DNA of 64,000 nt from Nocardia sputorum (lineage in GTDB: Bacteria > Actinomycetota > Actinomycetes > Mycobacteriales > Mycobacteriaceae). Location: positions 4,836,001-4,900,000 of the forward strand of contig NZ_AP026978.1 of NCBI RefSeq assembly GCF_027924405.1, written 5' to 3'. Positions 8,413-16,530 of this stretch are shown piece after piece. The notes beneath the pieces were generated by a model, which saw nothing but the letters and a program-made list of their open reading frames with translations, had not been told where the DNA came from and made no database searches. Each line of letters opens with the position of its first letter. The first letter of the stretch is position 1. A program made the position numbers and the translations under genes.

Positions 8413-10371
8413 GTGACCAGCGCAACCACCGATGACCGCGACACCACCGCCGCTTACCCGCCGGCCCCGGAGTTCGCCGCCCAGGCGAACGCGAGCGACG
8501 CGCTCTACGACCGGGCGCGGTCCGATCGGCTGGAGTTCTGGGCCGAACAGGCCCGCAGGCTGCACTGGCACGAACCGTTCACCCAGGTGCTGGACTGGAG
8601 TGACGCGCCGGTGGCGAAGTGGTTCGTCGGCGGCAAGCTCAACGTCGCCTACAACTGCGTGGACCGCCACGTCCTGGACGGACACGGCGACCAGGTCGCC
8701 ATCCACTGGGAAGGCGAACCCGGCGACTCGCGCGCCATCACCTACCGCGAACTGCTCGACGAGGTCTCCCGCGCCGCGAACTACATCACCGAACTCGGCC
8801 TCGAGACCGGGGACCGAGTGGCGATCTATATGCCGATGGTGCCCGAAGCCATCGTCGCCATGCTCGCCTGTGCCCGCTTGGGCCTGACTCACTCCGTCGT
8901 CTTCGCCGGATTCTCCCCCACCGCCCTGCGCCAGCGCGTCGACGACGCCCGCGCCCGCCTGATCATCACCACCGACGGGCAGTGGCGGCGCGGCAAGGCC
9001 GCTCCCCTGAAGGAGGCCGTCGACGAGGCCCTCTACGCCCACGGTGACACCCCCTCCAGCGTCGAGCACGTGCTGGTCGTGCGCCGCACCGGCATCGAAG
9101 TCCCCTGGACCGAGGGCCGCGACCTGTGGTGGCACGACACCGTCGCCCACGCCTCCCCCACCCACCACGCCGAAGCCTTCGACGCCGAACACCCCCTGTT
9201 CATCCTCTACACCTCCGGCACCACCGGAAAACCCAAAGGCATCCTGCACACCACCGGCGGCTACCTCACCCAAACCGCCTACACCCACCACAACGTCTTC
9301 GACCACAAACCCGGACACGACGTCTACTGGTGCACCGCCGACATCGGCTGGGTCACCGGCCACAGCTACATCGTCTACGGCCCCCTGGCCAACCGCACCA
9401 CCCAAGTCGTCTACGAAGGCACCCCCAACTCGCCCACCGAACACCGGCATTTCGAGATCATCGAGAAGTACGGCGTCACCATCTACTACACCGCCCCCAC
9501 CTTGGTCCGCACCTTCATGAAATGGGGCAGGGAGATACCCGCCGCCCACGACCTGTCCAGCATCCGGGTGCTCGGTTCGGTCGGCGAGCCCATCAACCCG
9601 GAAGCCTGGCGCTGGTACCGGGAGGTCATCGGCGGAAACCGCACCCCGATCGTGGACACCTGGTGGCAGACCGAGACCGGCGCCATCATGATCTCCCCCC
9701 TGCCCGGCGTCACCACCGCCAAACCCGGCGCCGCCATGACCCCGCTGCCCGGTATCTCCGCCCAAGTCGTCGACGAAGAAGGCAAACCCGTACAACGCGG
9801 CGAAACCGAAGCCAACGGCTACCTCGTTCTCGACCAGCCCTGGCCGTCGATGCTGCGCGGCATCTGGGGCGACCCCGAACGCTACAAAGCCACCTACTGG
9901 GAACGCTTCGCCGAGCAAGGCTGGTACTTCGCCGGCGACGGCGCCAAACTCGACACCGACGGCGACCTGTGGGTCCTCGGCCGCGTCGACGACGTCATGA
10001 ACGTCTCCGGCCACCGAATCTCCACCGCCGAAGTCGAATCCGCCCTCGTCGGACACCACACCGTCGCCGAAGCCGCCGTCGTCGGCGCCACCGACCCCAC
10101 CACCGGCCAAGGCATCGTCGCCTTCGTCATCCTCACAGCCGAAGCACAAGACACCGGCACCACCCTCATCGACGACCTCAAAGCCGAAGTCGCCCGCGAA
10201 ATCAGCCCCATCGCCAAACCCCGCGAAATCCACATCGTCCCCGAACTCCCCAAAACCCGCAGCGGCAAAATCATGCGCCGCCTCCTGCGCGACGTCGCCG
10301 AAGGACGCGAACTCGGCGACACCTCCACCCTCGTCGACCCGAAGGTGTTCGAATCGATCGCCCGCGGGTAA
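8413..10371 (+). CDS. acs: Acetyl-CoA synthetase (AMP-forming)
   Basis: A 652-residue enzyme making acetyl-CoA from acetate, ATP and CoA; the length is normal for Acs. Motifs are the A3 P-loop YTSGTTGKPKG (about 265-276), GSVGEPINPEAW, the acetate-pocket and A5 region TWWQTETG (about 415), the hinge SGHRIS (about 532) and RSGKIMRR with Lys about 619, the usual acetylation site. The start is GTG 8413, seven bases after AGGAG. It is the last gene of the actP cluster and is followed by a strong terminator. Codon use changes along the gene: the four lysines before 9020 are all AAG, but between about 9720 and 10290 all eight are AAA. This is unusual for this genome. Confidence 0.96.
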   Translation: MTSATTDDRDTTAAYPPAPEFAAQANASDALYDRARSDRLEFWAEQARRLHWHEPFTQVLDWSDAPVAKWFVGGKLNVAYNCVDRHVLDGHGDQVAIHWEGEPGDSRAITYRELLDEVSRAANYITELGLETGDRVAIYMPMVPEAIVAMLACARLGLTHSVVFAGFSPTALRQRVDDARARLIITTDGQWRRGKAAPLKEAVDEALYAHGDTPSSVEHVLVVRRTGIEVPWTEGRDLWWHDTVAHASPTHHAEAFDAEHPLFILYTSGTTGKPKGILHTTGGYLTQTAYTHHNVFDHKPGHDVYWCTADIGWVTGHSYIVYGPLANRTTQVVYEGTPNSPTEHRHFEIIEKYGVTIYYTAPTLVRTFMKWGREIPAAHDLSSIRVLGSVGEPINPEAWRWYREVIGGNRTPIVDTWWQTETGAIMISPLPGVTTAKPGAAMTPLPGISAQVVDEEGKPVQRGETEANGYLVLDQPWPSMLRGIWGDPERYKATYWERFAEQGWYFAGDGAKLDTDGDLWVLGRVDDVMNVSGHRISTAEVESALVGHHTVAEAAVVGATDPTTGQGIVAFVILTAEAQDTGTTLIDDLKAEVAREISPIAKPREIHIVPELPKTRSGKIMRRLLRDVAEGRELGDTSTLVDPKVFESIARG

Positions 10372-10379
10372 CCACCCAA

Positions 10380-10429
10380 GAGCGGCGGACCCGGCCACGA
10401 ACAGATGAGGGGGTCCGGGTCCGCCGCTC
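10380..10429 (+). terminator. Strong terminator after acs
   Basis: Perfect 15-bp arms GAGCGGCGGACCCGG (10380-10394) and CCGGGTCCGCCGCTC (10415-10429), 20-base loop, nine bases after the acs stop. No T-tract follows. Confidence 0.8.
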
Positions 10430-10612
10430 GCTTCCTCGGCCCGTCCGCACCTCGCCGCCCGCGCCACGACACGCCCGACAGCGACACTCGAGCACACCGA
10501 ATTGAACCGCGGGACCGCCCTACTCCGTTGACCAGGCGGAAAGCGGCACCGGCGCAATGCCTGCCGCGCCTTCGAGCCGCACAGCGGCCTCGTCTTCGGA
10601 ACGGAACGCGAC

Positions 10613-11068
10613 ATGACATTCGACGAACAGCTCCGCACCCGCCGCAGGGCGGTCATCGCCGGTGCGGGCATCGCCGCCGCCGCGGCGGTCACCGCCTGCA
10701 CCGCCTGCACCGCCTACGGCAAGGGCGATTCCGCGCCGGATACCGCGTCCACCGCTCCGGAAGACCGGCCGATCAATGCGGACCGGCCCGCGAACGCGCT
10801 CGCCGAGACCGCCGACATCCCGGTCGGCGGCGGCGTGATCGTCGGCGACACCGTGGTGACCCAGCCTGCCGCGGGCACCTTCGTCGGGCTCTCCTCGGTG
10901 TGCACGCACGCCGGTTGCAAGGTCGCGACGGTGTCCGGCGGCACCATCAACTGCGCCTGCCACGGCAGCAAGTTCGCGCTGGACGGCACGGTGGTCGCCG
11001 GCCCGGCCACGCGGCCGCTCGCGCCGAAGAGCGTCCGGGTCGCCGGTGGTTCGGTGGTCGCCGGGTGA
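10613..11068 (+). CDS. Rieske [2Fe-2S] domain lipoprotein
   Basis: A 151-residue exported iron-sulphur protein. The N-terminus (TRRRAVIAGAGIAAAAAV) has a twin-arginine-like signal followed by a lipobox AVTAC, so it is probably Tat-exported and lipid-anchored. The Rieske domain spans about 65-150, with both ligand boxes CTHAGC and CACHGS. The disulphide cysteines of classical Rieske proteins are present within these boxes. Small standalone Rieske lipoproteins of this kind are common in actinomycetes; the redox partner is unknown. It stands alone and converges on a VOC gene. Confidence 0.88.
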   Translation: MTFDEQLRTRRRAVIAGAGIAAAAAVTACTACTAYGKGDSAPDTASTAPEDRPINADRPANALAETADIPVGGGVIVGDTVVTQPAAGTFVGLSSVCTHAGCKVATVSGGTINCACHGSKFALDGTVVAGPATRPLAPKSVRVAGGSVVAG

Positions 11069-11081
11069 GCCGTCCGGCTCA
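11066..11081. terminator. Short palindrome carrying both convergent stop codons
   Basis: TGAGCC-GTCC-GGCTCA: the 5' arm starts with the TGA of the Rieske gene and the 3' arm ends with the complement of the VOC gene stop. It could serve as a weak bidirectional terminator. Confidence 0.35.
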
Positions 11082-11546
11082 GGAACCGCCGAACAGGTCG
11101 GCCATCCGGCGATCCATCTCGTCGGGCGGCACGTCCTCCACGTGGGTGGCCACGGTCCACCGGTGCCCCCAGGGATCCTCGAAGGCGCCGCTGCGGTCAC
11201 CGTAGAACTGGTCGGTCATCGGCGTGAGCTCCTTGGCGCCCGCGGCCAGCGCCGCGGCGAAGGCGGCGTCGGCGTCCTCGACGTACACATACAGGTTGAC
11301 GGGGGTGCCGCCGACCGTCTTGGGGTCGAGGAAGTCCATATCGGGCGCGGGATCGCCGAGCATCACGACCGAATCGCCGAACATCAGCTCGCAATGCGCG
11401 ATCTTGCCGTCCGGACCGGGCATCCGCATGCGCTCGGTGGCGCCGAAGATGTTCTTGTAGAAATCGATCGCCGCCGCCGCGCCGTCGATCGCCAGCCCCG
11501 GCGAAACCACCGGATATCCCTCGGGAACGGGTTTGACATCAGACAT
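11079..11546 (-). CDS. VOC (glyoxalase/PhnB-like) family protein
   Basis: A 155-residue protein with the PhnB-like vicinal-oxygen-chelate fold. It reads SPGLAIDGAAAAIDFYKNIFG at the start, then GKIAHCELMFGDSVVMLGD, VYVEDADAAFAAALAAGAKEL and the ending GDRSGAFEDPWGHRWTVATH. In active metalloenzymes of the fold the His and Glu positions bind a metal; here the substrate cannot be deduced. A GGAGG Shine-Dalgarno precedes the ATG. PhnB-like proteins are frequent stress- or antibiotic-related accessory proteins, but no function is demonstrated. Confidence 0.85.
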   Translation of the reverse strand: MSDVKPVPEGYPVVSPGLAIDGAAAAIDFYKNIFGATERMRMPGPDGKIAHCELMFGDSVVMLGDPAPDMDFLDPKTVGGTPVNLYVYVEDADAAFAAALAAGAKELTPMTDQFYGDRSGAFEDPWGHRWTVATHVEDVPPDEMDRRMADLFGGS

Positions 11547-11628
11547 GGAAAACCTCCGGTCGAGGCGTTGTGTCGGACCATGCCGAGCCTATTCCGGCGA
11601 CCGGCGCAATTGGCCGGATCGTCGGAAA

Positions 11629-12354
11629 TCAGGGACCTGCGACCCCCTGCAGACGGCGCACCTGGGCCGCGGTGAGCGCGCCGAGCACACCGGGGTCCAC
11701 CGCCTCCGGCGCGGTTACCGCCACCTGCAACAACGTGCTCTCCACCTGGACGATCGCGACCGACGAGCCCAGCGTGAGCCCTTCGCTGGTGGCGCGGACC
11801 TGGAAGGCGGTGGCGGCCGCGCCGGCAGCGGGCTGGGCGAGTCCGCCGATCCGGTAGTCCACCGCGATATCGGTGGCGTCGTCCCCGGAATAGCGCGTGC
11901 ACCGGCGTAGGGTCTCCTGCACGGCCGAGAACGCGCCCGCGAGCGCGTCCCGCGGATAACTCGCCGCATCGATATCGATGCTGGAGAAATTCGGCCCGGC
12001 GTATTGTGTGGCGGCCTGGGCGAGTGCGCCGGGGTATTGCGCGCCGAGCGGACTGAGGACTTTCGCGCATTCCGCCGGATTCGTCACCGACGAGCCGGCC
12101 GGGGTGGCCCCGGGGTCGGGGCGGGGCGGCAGGGCGGTGAAGCCGGGCGGTAGATCCGTGTCACCGAGCAGCCGTGCGGCCAACCGCCCGGAGTCGGTCT
12201 CGGGTGCGGACGTCACCGGCGCAGCGGCCACCGCGGGCCCCAGCGGCGGCAGCTCCGGCGCTTTCGCGGCGGGCGCGGAGGACCCGCACCCCACGACGAC
12301 AGCGACGGACGCCACCGCGATCGGCAGGCCGTACGCCCGGCTCACTCGGCCCAC
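11629..12354 (-). CDS. Exported lipoprotein, unknown function
   Basis: A 241-residue lipoprotein with signal sequence and lipobox (AVASVAVVVGC). The mature part begins with an Ala/Pro-rich linker and continues into a domain resembling the extracellular PknH-like or DUF5642 sensor fold of mycobacteria (family guess, not certain). Two cysteines in AECAKV and LRRCTRY could be disulphide-bonded. GTG 12354 is used, with AGGTG upstream. An alternative GTG at 12345 would overlap the stop of the preceding lipoprotein gene as GTGA, so the two genes form an operon either way. Confidence 0.75.
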   Translation of the reverse strand: MGRVSRAYGLPIAVASVAVVVGCGSSAPAAKAPELPPLGPAVAAAPVTSAPETDSGRLAARLLGDTDLPPGFTALPPRPDPGATPAGSSVTNPAECAKVLSPLGAQYPGALAQAATQYAGPNFSSIDIDAASYPRDALAGAFSAVQETLRRCTRYSGDDATDIAVDYRIGGLAQPAAGAAATAFQVRATSEGLTLGSSVAIVQVESTLLQVAVTAPEAVDPGVLGALTAAQVRRLQGVAGP

Positions 12355-13313
12355 GACACCTGCGTATCGATCGTCTGCCGCAGCGTGCTGTCACTGTTCG
12401 GATCGCGGTAGGCCTGGTGACCGCCGACGGTGATGGACCCGGCCACCGGCAGCGGCAGGCCCAGATCCACCGTGATGGTGCCCGCACCCTGCATGACGTA
12501 GTCGCGGATGTCCAGGGTCCCCGCGTTGTTCGGCAGGTTCCACACCGGCGACTTGGGCTTCTGGGTGACGTGCAGCTCGATGGTGAGCCGGTCGCCGTCG
12601 CGTTTGCTCAGCGTCGCGGTGGTCACCTGGTCGAGCAGGACGCCGCTGCTCACCTCCTGGCGCACCGTCCACACCGCGCCCTCGCCGACGGGCTCGTCGG
12701 GGAACGCGATCGACCGGTAGACGGCCTGATAGAACGCCTGCTCGAGCGCGGCACGGGCGGTGTTGGACGTGTCCGGCGCCGGCTCCAGCCGCAGCGCGGT
12801 GATCGCGCCCAGATCGCTGAGATCGAAGCCCGCGTGCGAGCCGCCGATCTTGGTGAGCGCTTTGGCCATCGTCGGGTCCGGCGAGGTGACCGTGCCCAGG
12901 GTCAGATCGATGCCCTCTGCGGTGGTCTGCGCGGTCATCGGGATGGTCAGCGCGGGCGTGGAGAAGTCGCGCTCGGGCTGTTCATCGATCTGCTGCTCGA
13001 TGTGGTGGGCGGTGTAGAGCGTGACCCGCTGCACCGTGCCGGCCGGATACTCCGGCCGCAGCAGCGAGCGGGGCTCCGCGCCGGCCGATTCGACCGTGGC
13101 CACCGCGGCCGCGATCGGCACGGTCACTTCCTTGCCGATGCCGAGCGGCTCCGTTCCGTCGGCCTCGCCGGTCGACTCGGCGCCGTCACCGCAACCGACG
13201 CCGAAGGCCGAGAGCCCGAGCGCGAGCACCATGAGCAGCACACCCGAGCGCGCGCTCCGTGCGAAGCCGGCGCTCCGATGAAGGCGGGGGGAAGACAACA
13301 CCGTCACGAGCAT
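12342..13313 (-). CDS. Exported lipoprotein, unknown function
   Basis: A 323-residue protein with a long positively charged N-region and a lipobox in [10 protein letters not shown] (Cys about 41). The mature region contains a regular beta-rich domain ([52 protein letters not shown]). This pattern resembles actinobacterial DUF6263-type lipoproteins, but I am not certain. It is first of a two-gene operon with another lipoprotein and is divergent from lspA, whose product would process both. Confidence 0.72.
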   Translation of the reverse strand: MLVTVLSSPRLHRSAGFARSARSGVLLMVLALGLSAFGVGCGDGAESTGEADGTEPLGIGKEVTVPIAAAVATVESAGAEPRSLLRPEYPAGTVQRVTLYTAHHIEQQIDEQPERDFSTPALTIPMTAQTTAEGIDLTLGTVTSPDPTMAKALTKIGGSHAGFDLSDLGAITALRLEPAPDTSNTARAALEQAFYQAVYRSIAFPDEPVGEGAVWTVRQEVSSGVLLDQVTTATLSKRDGDRLTIELHVTQKPKSPVWNLPNNAGTLDIRDYVMQGAGTITVDLGLPLPVAGSITVGGHQAYRDPNSDSTLRQTIDTQVSWAE

Positions 13314-13437
13314 CAGGGTACGACCGCTTCCTGAGTGTCAGCTGGGACGTCGGCTGTGCGCCGCTCGGCGTGCCCGCGACCCCCGGGCGCCGGGCGGGCA
13401 ATCGGACGCGCGCACCGGCCCCGATTCCGCTCGAGCG

Positions 13438-14037
13438 ATGATGGTCGGTGTGAGTGACGACCGGCCGCCCGAGGAAAACCCAGCGAACACCGCCGATCCG
13501 ACGACCACGTCGGCTCCCCCCCAGCGCCTGCGGGCGCTGCTCGTCCTCGCCGCGGTGGTGTTCGGACTGGATCTGCTCACCAAGACCATCGCGGTGGCGA
13601 ACCTGACGCCGGGCGAGCCGGTATCCATCGTCGGCGACTTCGCGCGGCTGAGCCTGGTGCGCAACCCGGGCGCGGCGTTCTCCATGGCCACCGGCATGAC
13701 CTGGTTGCTGACCCTGGTCGCCGCCGCCGTCGTCATCGGCGTGGTGCGCATCGGCCGCACCCTGCGGTCCCTGTGGTGGGCGATCGGACTGGGCATGGTG
13801 CTCGGCGGTGCGCTGGGCAACCTGGTGGACCGGCTGTTCCGCGCGCCCGGCCCGCTGCAAGGGCACGTGGTGGATTTCGTGGCGGTCGGTTGGTGGCCGG
13901 TGTTCAACGTGGCGGACTCCGCCATCGTGTGCGGCGCGATCCTGCTCGTCGTGCTCACCGTGTTCGGCTTCGAGCCGAACGGCACCCGGGTGGGCCACGG
14001 CAAGCCCGGCGGCGCGAGCGAGGGCAGCGCGGCATGA
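13438..14037 (+). CDS. lspA: Lipoprotein signal peptidase (signal peptidase II)
   Basis: A 199-residue inner-membrane aspartyl protease that cleaves prolipoprotein signal peptides after lipidation. Four membrane helices are visible. The conserved boxes are [28 protein letters not shown] (first catalytic Asp) and the VVDFV...FNVADSAI region (second catalytic Asp). The N-terminal 30 residues are a polar extension typical of actinobacterial LspA. The start is ambiguous (ATG 13438 or 13441, GTG 13450). Its stop overlaps the next ATG (ATGA at 14034), the usual lspA-rluD coupling. Confidence 0.94.
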   Translation: MMVGVSDDRPPEENPANTADPTTTSAPPQRLRALLVLAAVVFGLDLLTKTIAVANLTPGEPVSIVGDFARLSLVRNPGAAFSMATGMTWLLTLVAAAVVIGVVRIGRTLRSLWWAIGLGMVLGGALGNLVDRLFRAPGPLQGHVVDFVAVGWWPVFNVADSAIVCGAILLVVLTVFGFEPNGTRVGHGKPGGASEGSAA

Positions 14038-14960
14038 GGGAGACCAGGACCATGCCCGTCCCCGACGGGCTCGACGGCATGCGCGTCGACGCGGGGCTGG
14101 CCCGGCTGCTCGGCCTGTCCCGCACCGCGGTGGCCGCGCTCGCCGAGGAGGGTTCGGTGCAGCTCGACGGCGTCGCCGCGGGCAAATCCGACCGGCTCAC
14201 CGCCGGGGCCTGGCTCGAGGTGATCTTCCCGGAGCCGAAGCGGGAACTGACCATCGAGGCCGAACCGGTGGAGGGCATGAAGATCCTCTACGCCGACGAC
14301 GACATCGTCGCGGTGGACAAGCCGGTCGGCGTGGCCGCGCACACCGGCGTCGGCTGGACCGGCCCGACCGTCGTGGGCGGCCTCGCCGCGGCCGGATACC
14401 GCATCTCCACCTCGGGGGCCCACGAACGGCAGGGCATCGTGCACCGCCTGGACGTCGGCACCTCCGGAGTGATGGTGGTCGCGCAGTCCGAGCACGCGTA
14501 CACGGTGCTCAAGCGCGCGTTCAAGCAGCGCACCGTCGACAAGCGGTATCACGCCCTCGTGCAGGGGCACCCGGATCCGAGCAGCGGCACCATCGACGCC
14601 CCGATCGGACGGGCCCGCGGCAACGACTGGAAGTTCGCCGTCACCGCCGACGGACGGCCCAGCGTCACCCACTACGACACCGTCGAGGCGTTCCACGCGG
14701 CCAGCCTGCTCGACATCCACCTGGAGACCGGCCGCACTCATCAGATCCGGGTGCATTTCTCCGCGATCCGCCACCCGTGCTGCGGTGATCTCACCTACGG
14801 CGCCGATCCGCGCCTGGCCGAGCGGCTCGGGCTGCAACGCCAATGGCTGCACGCCCGGTCGCTGGGCTTCCAGCATCCCGCTGACGGCCGCTATCTGGAG
14901 ATCACCAGCGAGTACCCCGATGATCTGAGACACGCGCTGGACGTCCTGCGCGATGCCTGA
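14034..14960 (+). CDS. rluD: RluA-family 23S rRNA pseudouridine synthase
   Basis: A 308-residue enzyme converting uridines of 23S rRNA to pseudouridine. An S4-type RNA-binding region (about 20-75: [20 protein letters not shown]) is followed by the catalytic domain. Its signature is [14 protein letters not shown], with the catalytic Asp in HRLD, then GRTHQIRVH and [10 protein letters not shown]. It is coupled to lspA through ATGA, an order found widely in bacteria. The RluD/YlyB subgroup is assumed from context; the exact target uridines cannot be read from the sequence. Confidence 0.92.
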   Translation: MRETRTMPVPDGLDGMRVDAGLARLLGLSRTAVAALAEEGSVQLDGVAAGKSDRLTAGAWLEVIFPEPKRELTIEAEPVEGMKILYADDDIVAVDKPVGVAAHTGVGWTGPTVVGGLAAAGYRISTSGAHERQGIVHRLDVGTSGVMVVAQSEHAYTVLKRAFKQRTVDKRYHALVQGHPDPSSGTIDAPIGRARGNDWKFAVTADGRPSVTHYDTVEAFHAASLLDIHLETGRTHQIRVHFSAIRHPCCGDLTYGADPRLAERLGLQRQWLHARSLGFQHPADGRYLEITSEYPDDLRHALDVLRDA

Positions 14961-15618
14961 CCGCCGGGTGCCGCCGTGGCGCGGGATCATCCTGGGCGCG
15001 GCGGCGCTCGCGCTGATCGTGCTGATCTATGCGCTGGGGGCGCTGCGACCGCCGTATCGCCCCGCGGTCTCCACCGACCGGCTCGGGCCGGATCAGGGCG
15101 AGCAGGTCGCGGATTACCTCGCCCGATCGCGCGATTCGCTCAGCGCGGGCGGTGACGAACCGCGCTGGGCGCTGGTGTCGTTCACCGAACCCTTGGTTCC
15201 CGGCCGGATCCCCGCGCACAGCGGCGGCTTGCGCATCTCCCAGGTGCTCTACCGGGTGCCGATCGACCGCGTGCAGACGCCGCTGGTGGCCGTGCCCGTC
15301 CCGGAAGGCATTGCCGCTGCGGTGGATTCGGCGCGCGACGCGGCCTGGCTGCTCCCCCGCCCCGTCGACGATCGCGCCGCTCGGGTGGTCGCGTTCTCCG
15401 CCGCCCGGCTGCGGGACGGTTGCGGCTGCGTCGTCGGGCTCGTCGTCCGCGGCTCCCCGGCGCGGTTGCGCGAACTGGCCGGGGGCAACGGCATCCGCGC
15501 GGTCCAGGCGCTGCCCGCCGACGCGGTAGCGGGCAGCTTCGCGGTCGCCCCGCTGCTGCCCGAGTACCGCGACGTCGTCGCGCCCGGCCCCGACGACGGA
15601 CCGGTTCCGCAGCCGTGA
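14953..15618 (+). CDS. Membrane-anchored protein of unknown function
   Basis: A 221-residue protein with one N-terminal membrane helix (about 12-30: [20 protein letters not shown]) and an extracytoplasmic remainder; the tail is rich in Pro, Asp and Gly. Two adjacent cysteines (GCGC) occur near residue 158. The ATG lies eight bases inside the end of rluD, so it is the third gene of the lspA operon. I recognise no domain. It probably acts at the cell envelope, given its topology. Confidence 0.75.
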   Translation: MPDRRVPPWRGIILGAAALALIVLIYALGALRPPYRPAVSTDRLGPDQGEQVADYLARSRDSLSAGGDEPRWALVSFTEPLVPGRIPAHSGGLRISQVLYRVPIDRVQTPLVAVPVPEGIAAAVDSARDAAWLLPRPVDDRAARVVAFSAARLRDGCGCVVGLVVRGSPARLRELAGGNGIRAVQALPADAVAGSFAVAPLLPEYRDVVAPGPDDGPVPQP

Positions 15619-15630
15619 GCGCCAGCGCGG

Positions 15631-16449
15631 TCAGTCCGGCAGAGTGACGACGCCGTCGAGGTAGCGGCGGCACCGTCCGAACAGCAGCACCCGCTCGCCC
15701 GCCAGTTCGCAGCGCAGGCTGCCGCCCCGGCGCGAGAGCTGCCGGGCCCGCAGTTCGGTGCGACCGAGCCGCTCGCTCCACAGCGGAACCAGCTGGGCGT
15801 GCGCCGATCCGGTCACCGGGTCCTCCGGGACGCCCACACCCGGGCCGAAGAACCGGGAGACGAAATCGACCGAGTCGCCGGGGGCGGTGACGATCGCGGC
15901 GCGCGGTAGGGCGGGGAACGCCGACAGCACCGGCGCGGCATCGCGCACCTCTTGTTCGGTCGCCACGACGATCACCTCGTCGGTGCCGGAATACGCGCGC
16001 ACCGGACGCACGCCGAGCGCCGCGACGAGCGCCGGATCGGGCCGCACCGGAATGCTCGGCACGACCGGCAGGTCGAGCACGAACTCGTCGTCGTCGGTGC
16101 GGTCGACGTGCAGCCAGCCGCTGCGCGTGTAGAAGCTCACCCGGTCCTCGCCGGGATGCATGTCGACCAGAATCTGCGCGGCGCTGGCCAAGGTGGCGTG
16201 CCCGCACAGCGCCACTTCCACCCTCGGCGTGAACCACCGCAGGTGGAAGGCGGGCCACTCGCCGGGCGGCACGCCCGCCTCGGGAGGTAACCGCGAGGTG
16301 TAGAACGCGGTTTCGGCGAGGTTGTTCTCCTCGGCCAGCTGTTGCAGCAACGCATCCGGCAGCCACGACGGGAGCGGCATCACCGCGGCCGGGTTGCCCG
16401 AGAACGGTGCGTCGGTGAACGCGTCGATCTGGTGCAGCAGTACCTCCAT
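15631..16449 (-). CDS. PhzF-family isomerase/epimerase-like protein
   Basis: A 272-residue member of the PhzF (phenazine biosynthesis-like, DAP-epimerase fold) family. The signature opening is QIDAFTDAPFSGNPAAV. The putative catalytic Glu lies in NNLAETAFY, and RWFTPRVEVALCGHATLA and EDPVTGSAH follow. The start is taken at ATG 16449 (MEVLLHQIDAF), since the family begins there; an upstream TTG or ATG extension would add 14 non-conserved residues. No phenazine genes lie nearby, so the substrate is unknown and a housekeeping role is more likely. It converges on the lspA operon 13 bases away. Confidence 0.87.
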   Translation of the reverse strand: MEVLLHQIDAFTDAPFSGNPAAVMPLPSWLPDALLQQLAEENNLAETAFYTSRLPPEAGVPPGEWPAFHLRWFTPRVEVALCGHATLASAAQILVDMHPGEDRVSFYTRSGWLHVDRTDDDEFVLDLPVVPSIPVRPDPALVAALGVRPVRAYSGTDEVIVVATEQEVRDAAPVLSAFPALPRAAIVTAPGDSVDFVSRFFGPGVGVPEDPVTGSAHAQLVPLWSERLGRTELRARQLSRRGGSLRCELAGERVLLFGRCRRYLDGVVTLPD

Positions 16450-16530
16450 AATCTCCAGAAGGTACTCCAACTCTGAATGCCCGCTTCGCACAAGGCTTCT
16501 CGTGGCGCGGCGAGTCAGGCGTCCAGTCTG

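Noticed and set aside
6703..10710. Open reverse-strand frame of 1335 codons opposite actP and acs
   Set aside because: It is an antisense frame kept open by high GC in third positions; its Gly/Asp/Val-rich product has no domains, while both forward genes are certain.
15631..16449. PhzF-like gene as a sign of a phenazine cluster
   Set aside because: No other phenazine or secondary-metabolite genes flank it; the PhzF family is broad.
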